In this document: positions 57,701 through 64,000 of the stretch, in pieces
Layout of the letters: the number at the start of each line of letters is the position of its first letter
Position numbering within the stretch: the first letter of the stretch is position 1
NCBI GenBank assembly: GCA_001600695.1
Contig: BCKQ01000021.1
Coordinates: forward strand, 62,001 to 126,000
From: Ascoidea asiatica
Taxonomy: Eukaryota > Ascomycota > Saccharomycetes > Ascoideales > Ascoideaceae
Direction of reading: 5' to 3'
DNA length: 64,000 nt
Position numbers and translations under genes: made by a program
The notes under the pieces: model-generated
Databases searched by the model: none
What the model was told of the DNA's origin: nothing
Seen by the model: the letters and a program-made list of their open reading frames with translations, nothing else

Positions 57701-58990
57701 TTATTTATCTTGTGAAATAATAATTGTAGGTCCATTATTTTTATTATTTTTCTTTTTTTTATTAGTTGCATCAAACATTAATTCTTCAAATACTCTTGCT
57801 TCTTCAGCTTCTTCTTTACTTCTTTCTGTCATTTTAAATTGATTACCAATTAAAATTAAAGCTTTTGCTCTATTAACTCTTATTTTTGTATTAACTTTTT
57901 TATCATTTAAAATTTTATCACAAACTTCTCTTAAAACACTTTGAATTTCATATTTACTTGAAACCCAAGCAGTCGCTATAAATTTTCCAGTAATTTCTCT
58001 TTCTAATTGAGCTTGTTCATATGGATCTAAATCTCCATTACCTTCAAGATTTCCACCATTTTTTTTTGCCATTTCTTCCATTGCAATTTGTGCATCCATG
58101 GCTGTAGAAAGTATATTCCAAGCAGATTTAACAACTGAACCTTTTTCTTTTGCAGTTGTAAAAATTTTACTTAAACCAAAAGATTTATTTGATTTAATAA
58201 AATTTGCACCTTTTGTTAAATAAATTTTTCCAATTGTATGTAAAATTTCAACTCCAAAACTTTCCATTTTTAAATCTTCAATTTCTTTAATTAAATCTTC
58301 ATGAAATTTTTTTAAAGAATCTTCAGAAAATTTACTTTCAACTAAATTATTTATTTTTAAAAGTAATTTTTCACTTAATTCATTAACTCTAATAATTTTT
58401 GCTTCTCTTCTTTCTTTTTCTAATTTAATTATTTCTTCTCTTTGTTCTTTTGTCATTTTTGGTCTTTTATTTGTTGGAATTGTTGAAGTTGAAGTTGAAG
58501 TTTCATTTGAAGTTTCATTTAAATTACCACCATCATGTTTTAATATTGAAGTTTCAGTTACTGAATGTAATGGTTTATTTGGAGAAGATGGACTTTCTTG
58601 AGTATTATTTGAAGAAGTTTTATTTTCATCTTCAGTACCTAAAATATCACTACTTTTTGAAATTTCTTTTAATAAAGTTAATTCTCCAATCCAATCACGA
58701 AATAAATCACCACCAAAAATTGCAGAAAAAAAATCACTTGGATCTTCAAAACCAGAATCTGGAATTGCTTGATTTTTACCAAATTCATTATATTTTTTTC
58801 TTAATTCAGGATCTTTTAAAACTTGATAAGCTTCACCAATTTTTTGAAAATTTTTTGCAGCATCTGAATCATCAGGATGTTTATCAGGATGTGTAAGCAT
58901 TGCTTTTTTCCTATATGCTTTTTTAATTTCAAGATCTGTTGCATTTGGTGATATACCTAAAAGATCATAATATTCTGTATCTTTAACCAT
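57701..58990 (-). CDS. CAJ1: Caj1-type DnaJ (Hsp40) protein
   Basis: A 429-residue J-protein (391 in S. cerevisiae Caj1). The J-domain is at 1-70 with HPD at 34-36; MVKDTEYYDLLGI and THPDKHPDD match Caj1 more closely than its relative Djp1. The GFEDPSDFFSAIFGGDLF segment follows, then a Ser/Thr/Asn linker, the DnaJ-X region with LKMESFGVEILHTIG and IFTTAKEKGSVVKSAWN, and the basic C-terminal TNKKKKNNKNN. Caj1 stimulates Hsp70 (Ssa) at the plasma membrane or nucleus, whereas Djp1 assists peroxisomal and mitochondrial import. The J-domain HPD is intact. Confidence 0.92.
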   Translation of the reverse strand: MVKDTEYYDLLGISPNATDLEIKKAYRKKAMLTHPDKHPDDSDAAKNFQKIGEAYQVLKDPELRKKYNEFGKNQAIPDSGFEDPSDFFSAIFGGDLFRDWIGELTLLKEISKSSDILGTEDENKTSSNNTQESPSSPNKPLHSVTETSILKHDGGNLNETSNETSTSTSTIPTNKRPKMTKEQREEIIKLEKERREAKIIRVNELSEKLLLKINNLVESKFSEDSLKKFHEDLIKEIEDLKMESFGVEILHTIGKIYLTKGANFIKSNKSFGLSKIFTTAKEKGSVVKSAWNILSTAMDAQIAMEEMAKKNGGNLEGNGDLDPYEQAQLEREITGKFIATAWVSSKYEIQSVLREVCDKILNDKKVNTKIRVNRAKALILIGNQFKMTERSKEEAEEARVFEELMFDATNKKKKNNKNNGPTIIISQDK

Positions 58991-61054
58991 TTTTGAGATG
59001 TAATTAATAATTAAATTTTATTGAAATTTATGAATAAATTTGTTTATAATATCTATTATCTAATATAGGTAATAATAATCTTAACTTTTATAATGAAAAA
59101 GTTGAGCAAATAAGAAATAGCAAATTAGAATATAAAATGATTATATATTTATATTTATTCGTAAATGAATTAGATATATGTTTATATGAATGTATTTTAT
59201 GTTATTTGATAATATATTATTTTATGTCAATTGAATTGAATTGAATTGAATTGAATTGGATTACTTTTATTTAAAAAGACTCAATTCTTCTAAATCTTCT
59301 TTTTTAATCAATAAATGATTGTTATTAAATAAAATTAAAATTAATCTTTAAATCTATGTTTACAATTTTAAAGCTTCAAAGTCAATTTTTTATCCTATTT
59401 TTCGTTAAGAAATGTAGTTCCAGGATTTACCCGTTCGTGCTGAAAAGTACAAGTTTTTAACTCGTCTCTTTGGATGCTTCTTTATGAATATTGAAACTGA
59501 AACTGAAGCTGAAGGTGAAGCTAAAGTAAAAATAAAATTGATGATACTTAAAAAAAGGAGAATTGCAGCATTTCAACTCACAGCATGAGAACATTTTAAC
59601 ATTTTAACATTTTAACATTGATTGGAACAGTTCAGAATCATGAAGAATGAATTATGAAGAATGAAGCAGACATTATTTGTGATTTGTGATTTGGAAATAT
59701 TTGGCCCAGGCTGGAGCAGTAAACAAACAAAGGCCCAAATTCTTACTCTGGAAAGGAATGCGCAGCTCGCACGCCACTCCAAAAGCCCTAGCCACAGCCC
59801 CGAAACAGGCAAGAAAATGTCAAGAAACAGGTGAAAAAAAAGGATCACGTGTTTATTCAGCTCCACAAAACCAAAGAGTTGGAAGCACTTCGGAACGGAG
59901 TGACATTCATGCGGATGTCGGATACGCTTTCACTAGCCTCGACTGCCTCTTACAAACTTAATAAGCCACTTGATAGAGTCCGCATTAGCCGCCTGTGCCG
60001 GGTGTTCCAACAAGACAACTCCAGCTTTGAGGGTCTTCTTTTTTTCTTTCTTTTATGCTCACCCGAGAGCCGGGTCAGGGCCAGCCCCAAACAGAAACAG
60101 TACCGCAGCAGTGGTTATTCAAAAGCATATAGACTCCAGGAAAAGAAAAGATCTAGACTTCCAGTTTAGGATTTCACTGTGTAATCCTACAGAAATATCA
60201 GTCTTTTCTTATTCCAACATTTATCCCAGCCAATAGAAACAAGACTACAGATATTTCTTTTACTGTTTGTTATATATATTGCACTTCTTCATTGAGACCG
60301 TTGAAAAAGTAGCTGTGATTTAGTAATATAACCATAATTTATTTCATACTTCTTCTTACTTATTCAATTTACCATTTTATTTCATTTCTCCAGAGTAATT
60401 AAAGTTTGTTTCTGAACCATTAAAAGAAATTACAATAAAAAAGAAAAAAAAAAAAATTTATAAATCTATCTAAATTATTAATTTATTATCCTTTTTTATA
60501 GCATAAATTAAACAACCAGTTAAATGTAAAATTTAACTTAATAATTATTACTTAAAACCATATTAAATTATGTGAAACTAAACTTTTATCTTCTCTTCCA
60601 CGTTTTATTTTCTTTTCTTTTGTAAATAATATTAATATATTTCTTTTTAGAATTTACTTTCTTTTTGAAATAGCCAATACAATCCATTCCTTAATTTGGT
60701 CTTTTTAACTATCTTTTTTTTTTAATTTGTTTCTAATTTTTATGTTATTTTCACCTAAAATTTATGTTTTTCTTATTCTAAATTAATTCTCTCATTCATA
60801 ATTTATATCTTTTCAGGTATTTTCTTAAAAAATTTGAATTACATACATTTGAAAACACTTAAATATAACTGCTTTCTTCCTTTCTTTCTTTCATTTATTT
60901 TCTATTTTCCAAATTTTTGTAAATTTTTAATTCATTCACTTTTAGTTAAATATTAACTTACTTTCATTAAATAACAACATTCTTTTTAAATTAATTAGAT
61001 ACTTTCACACTCTTTAATAAATTATCTAATTTAAAAATCTCTCCTTCACTTTTT

Positions 61055-61091
<37 letters not shown>

Positions 61092-61110
61092 GTAATAACA
61101 AATAATAAAA
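58991..61110. promoter_or_regulatory. Long divergent CAJ1/secreted-protein region
   Basis: About 2.1 kb. A GC-rich island at about 59690-60175 carries CACGTG at 59846-59851. It is flanked on the CAJ1 side by a TTGAATTGAA repeat (about 59229-59258) and a CATTTTAA repeat (about 59592-59618). The rest, about 60250-61110, is pyrimidine- and A/T-rich, with a (TAA)n tract at 61056-61090 just before the rightward gene. Overlapping open frames in the island (up to 112 codons) do not resemble proteins. Long upstream regions often mark highly regulated cell-surface genes. Confidence 0.5.
61056..61090. repeat. (TAA)n microsatellite
   Basis: Eleven or so TAA units in the leader directly upstream of the secreted double-psi-barrel gene. 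Confidence 0.85.
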
Positions 61111-61974
61111 ATGATTCCAACTGTTTATCTTCAAATCTTAGCTATTATGGTAACTCCAGGTTTTTCATTACCTTTAAAATCTTTTGATAAAATTGAAAGT
61201 GCTGTTAATGGTTTTCTTGGTAATAATCATCAATCTTCTGAAACTAATTATCAATCTGATTATCAATCAACTTATGAACCTGATTGTTCAACTGATGAAA
61301 ATGATTATGAAACTTTAACTGTTTCTTCAAATGAAACTGATCCAACTTTTTATGGAACTGCTTTTGCTTCAGGTTCTCAATCTGATATTACAATTTATTC
61401 AACAACTACCATTAAAGTAACAAAAAATAAAAATTCTCAAATTACTGGTTCAAATTCAACATCTTCTTTAACACCTTCAACTATAGCTTCAACAAGTTTA
61501 ATTGTTTCCACTTCAGAATCTGAGAGTTATTCATCTTCAGCTTCTTCAACTCCTGTTTTTGAATCTGAAGTTCAATCAGAATCTTCCTCTAAAGCTGCTT
61601 CAACTTCTTCTTCATCTAGCACTTCAGCTTCTTCAACTTCTTCAACTTCAACTTCATCAAGTGGAACATATACCGGAAGAGCAACATATTATGAGGTTTC
61701 TGATGATGCTTGTGGTACAACATCTTCTGATTCAGATATGGTTTGTGCAATTGGTATAAATTTATATCAATCAAATGATTTAACAAGTGAATATTCTTCT
61801 GGTTATTGTGGAAAAACTTTAACTGCAACTTATCAAGGTAAATCAGTTACTGTTAAAGTTGTTGATTCTTGTGCTTCTTGTACTGATAATGATATTGATT
61901 TAAGTCCTAGTGCTTTTGCAAAACTTGCTGATCTTGATGTTGGTGAAATGCAAGTTCAATGGAGTTTTGATTAA
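61111..61974 (+). CDS. Secreted RlpA/expansin-like double-psi-barrel protein
   Basis: A 287-residue predicted secreted protein. The N-terminus MIPTVYLQILAIMVTPGFSLP is a signal peptide. A Ser/Thr-rich stalk with poly-Ser runs fills residues about 30-185, typical of O-mannosylated fungal wall proteins. The C-terminal about 100 residues form a double-psi beta-barrel domain (RlpA/barwin-like): GTYTGRATYYEVSDDACGT, then DMVCAIGINL, YCGKTLTATYQGKSVTVKVVDSCASC, IDLSPSAFAKL and MQVQWSFD. Cysteines are paired as in expansin-like proteins. The Asp of VVDSC lies where related barrels keep an acidic residue. No GPI-anchor tail is visible. Wall loosening or binding is inferred, not shown. It is not a canonical two-domain expansin. 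Confidence 0.85.
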   Translation: MIPTVYLQILAIMVTPGFSLPLKSFDKIESAVNGFLGNNHQSSETNYQSDYQSTYEPDCSTDENDYETLTVSSNETDPTFYGTAFASGSQSDITIYSTTTIKVTKNKNSQITGSNSTSSLTPSTIASTSLIVSTSESESYSSSASSTPVFESEVQSESSSKAASTSSSSSTSASSTSSTSTSSSGTYTGRATYYEVSDDACGTTSSDSDMVCAIGINLYQSNDLTSEYSSGYCGKTLTATYQGKSVTVKVVDSCASCTDNDIDLSPSAFAKLADLDVGEMQVQWSFD

Positions 61975-62206
61975 TTCATTTTCTAAATAATCTTTTTTCA
62001 ATTCTTGTACTTTATATATACTTTCTTCCTTCCTTTACTTATATATCTTATTCTATTTAACAAAAAATTGTTTTAAAAATTGTTCAAAAAAAATAATTTA
62101 TATATAGAATATAAAATTTATTCTAATAAAAAATTTATGCTTATTTTATATTTTTTTCAAATAAGTAATTTAAAACATTGATTATAATAGAAATTCGTAC
62201 TAAAAG

Positions 62207-62754
62207 TTATTGAATTTCATTAAATTCTTTGTTTTTCTTATTAACTATTATGATTAATTAAAATATCAGAATGGTTAGTAATTTGTTAATTGGTATAGTG
62301 AAGAGAGTAACATAATATATTTTATAAAATATTTCAAATACATACTATAAACCGAGTTGGTTTCACTCTTTTTCTGCTTCGCCTTGACTTTTTTAATTGA
62401 ATCTATAGAATCGATATCCAATGTTGGATTATTGTCATTACTATCATTTGAATTATTTCTATTATTTATTTTATTATACCAATTTTCATTATCTTGAATT
62501 GAATAATTCCAAATTTCTTTTCTTTCTAATTTCTTTTTCTCACTTTCAGTTAAATTTAGTTTAAGTAATTCAATCTCTGCTTTTTCACATATTATATTTT
62601 CTTTCAATTGATTTGAATTATAATTTTTTTTATTATCTTTTAATATTTTATTTCTTTTATATTCATTGATCAATTGTTTTTTATTCAATTCAATTGATTG
62701 TTTTTTCTTTAACTTAAGTTCTTTTAACTTATTTAATTTCTCTCTTGCTGACAT
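62207..62754 (-). CDS. SYF2: Syf2 splicing factor with a 3' micro-exon
   Basis: Exon 1 is 62754-62346 and exon 2 is 62244-62207, giving 148 residues (215 in S. cerevisiae). The start SAREKLNKLKELKLKKKQ and the LNLTESEKKKLERKEIWNYSI core, which contains a DxENWYNKI-like run, match the Syf2 N-terminal helices. The 101-nt intron (GTATGT at 62345, TACTAAC, TAG at 62247-62245) splits codon 137 after its first base. Exon 2 adds INKKNKEFNEIQ, closely matching the C-terminal FINDKNKQFNEKL of yeast Syf2. Read without splicing, the frame would continue 23 codons into an unrelated hydrophobic tail. Syf2 is a Prp19-complex protein. Upstream Met codons at 62835 are not used. Confidence 0.85.
62245..62345 (-). 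other. SYF2: SYF2 intron near the 3' end
   Basis: 101 nt: GTATGT (62345-62340), a TTACTAAC branch point about 30 nt upstream of the acceptor, and AATAG ending at 62245. It separates 409 coding nt from a final 38-nt exon. Confidence 0.85.
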
Positions 62755-63212
62755 TTTGAATTCATGGAAAATATTATTGATCTCGATATAGTGAATTTCT
62801 ATGAAATAATGGATAGTTGATATAAATACAAACAATAATTATTACTTCAACTCAGAATAAAATAGAAATCGAATTTATTTATTTATTTATTTCACCGGGG
62901 TGCCCGTGGCAAGGAAGATGCAACGGATAATATTTGATTCAAACACTCACGTGCTGCTTCTGGCGATAAGCGCAGAGATGACTTTCAGTGAGTTGGAAGA
63001 TGGATTTGGTGATTGAAGAAGAAAGAAGCAACACTTGAAGGAGTAAGTGAGTGAGGAATAGAAGAAGAGAAGAAGAGATGATGGAATAGATATATTTGTT
63101 TGTTTGTTTATCCCTTTGATATCCATTGACATTCTGACCTATTAATGGTAATACATTCACTTATTACTCATATCATAGACAATAGCATAGACATAGCAAA
63201 TATATTTCAAAA
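62755..63212. promoter_or_regulatory. Divergent SYF2/TFA2 promoter region
   Basis: A GC-rich patch at about 62893-63000 contains CACCGGGGTGCCCGTGG and CACGTG at 62948-62953 (ACTCACGTGCTG). Further right are GAAGAA purine tracts (about 63015-63085) and TTTG repeats (about 63095-63108). Overlapping 60-73 codon frames on the minus strand are not genes. Confidence 0.55.
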
Positions 63213-64000
63213 ATGGCAGATTTAAGTAGTCAGTTTGCAGCTTTTCAAAAGAAGATGAGAAATGCAGGCTCATCTCAATTGAAAAGAACTAATTCAGAGT
63301 TGAATAAGTCAAATACTGGTCATGCCACTGGGGTTGGAAGTGGAAGTGGAAATGGGAGTGGAAATGGATCAATAAATAGCTATCCTTCTTCGCCTTCTAT
63401 CAGTTCTCTTTCAGGAACTAGTGGTGGATTTTCACCATATAAAAGATCTAAATTAAGTGGGAGTTCCAGTCTCAGAGATATGATAAAACAAGATAGTTTA
63501 TCGAATTTAAATTTATCAGGAGGAATTNGAAGTGGAAATGGGAATGGGAATGGAATTAGTAGTTTGAAGGAAGGAAATAGTATCACAGACAATGATTATT
63601 CAAGTGCATTTTTATCATTGAAATTAAATGAAGCTGTAGATCATATAAAATCTCATGATAGACCAGTTCATTTAGATAATTTAAAGAAATTATTAGAATT
63701 TGAAGATATTGAAATAATTTTACCAAATTTGAATAGTATGGAAAGAATAAATTATGATCCAATGAAAAAAANATTAGAATATACTTCATTACATAATATT
63801 AAAACTGCAGAAGATTTAGTTAATTATCTTAAAACTTTATCAATATTCAAAGGTACAAGTGTAAAAGAATTAAGAGATGGATGGAATGGATGTTTAGATG
63901 CAATTAATTATTTAGAGAAAAAAAATGAAATTATTGTACAAAGAACTAAAAAAGATAATAATCCAAGATTAATTTGGCTTAATCATGGATCTCCATTAGG
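63213..64000 (+). CDS. TFA2: TFIIE small (beta) subunit Tfa2, 5' part
   Basis: Partial at the right edge: about 262 codons are visible (S. cerevisiae Tfa2 is 328). The start MADLSSQFAAFQKKMRNAG is followed by a Gly/Ser-rich linker (SGSGNGSGNG). The first winged helix appears as SLKLNEAVDHIKSHDRPVHLDNL and the family core as TSLHNIKTAEDLVNYLKTLSIFKG, then TSVKELRDGWNGCLDAINYLEKKNEIIV and RTKKDNNPRLIWLNHG. The last segment matches Tfa2 ILVLRTKKDKTPRYVWYN. With Tfa1 it forms TFIIE, which recruits and stimulates TFIIH at promoters. Two codons contain ambiguous bases (63528, 63772). The gene is in frame throughout. Confidence 0.93.
   Translation, partial: MADLSSQFAAFQKKMRNAGSSQLKRTNSELNKSNTGHATGVGSGSGNGSGNGSINSYPSSPSISSLSGTSGGFSPYKRSKLSGSSSLRDMIKQDSLSNLNLSGGIXSGNGNGNGISSLKEGNSITDNDYSSAFLSLKLNEAVDHIKSHDRPVHLDNLKKLLEFEDIEIILPNLNSMERINYDPMKKXLEYTSLHNIKTAEDLVNYLKTLSIFKGTSVKELRDGWNGCLDAINYLEKKNEIIVQRTKKDNNPRLIWLNHGSPL

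Noticed and set aside
59612-60236. Four overlapping frames in the second GC-rich island
   Set aside because: No conserved motif, and they conflict with each other; best explained by composition.

Overview
This 64 kb window is nuclear DNA of a very AT-rich budding yeast (Saccharomycotina). Genes are compact and mostly intron-free. The few introns use GTAAGT or GTATGT 5' sites and TACTAAC branch points, proteins carry long Asn/Ser runs, and most products are recognisable yeast orthologues. A complex I 51 kDa subunit (NDUFV1) and a Cwf18 spliceosome subunit, both absent from Saccharomyces, place it outside Saccharomycetaceae. The species cannot be named from the sequence. CTG codons are almost unused, so the genetic-code variant cannot be settled by eye. 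| Layout, left to right: an unidentified Asn-rich protein (1.4-4.8 kb), RPL32, RLP24, MOB2, RKI1, FRS2, MED19/ROX3, RUP1 (three exons), ENP1, ARO4, an N2227-type methyltransferase (YNL092W-like), CDC31, RPT4, an unidentified protein, the giant lipid-transfer protein FMP27/Hobbit (29.5-39.3 kb), ACL4, an SLS1-like mitochondrial protein, a TMEM115/YOL107W homologue, NDUFV1, GDT1, CWF18, SPC19 (two exons), an unidentified Ser/Asn-rich protein, a 3.2 kb gene-poor stretch holding a decayed integrase fossil and a GC-rich island, CAJ1, a secreted double-psi-barrel protein, SYF2 (with a tiny 3' exon) and the 5' part of TFA2, which runs off the right edge. | The genes are housekeeping genes with no shared pathway, although ribosome biogenesis (RPL32, RLP24, ENP1, ACL4) and splicing (CWF18, SYF2) recur. 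Regulatory DNA stands out: many promoters carry short GC-rich islands against the AT-rich background, and CACGTG (Cbf1-type E-box) occurs nine times, almost always between genes. | The most unusual items are the fossil of a DDE/rve integrase on the minus strand at about 56.1-57.3 kb, a GC-rich, palindrome-rich island beside it at 55.2-55.6 kb, a 13-bp word (AGTACTGTAGTGT) present three times, a probable 5'-UTR intron of RPL32 ending exactly at the ATG, and the 3' micro-exon of SYF2. I saw no tRNA, rRNA, CRISPR or intact transposon. I found no convincing novel multi-gene system.
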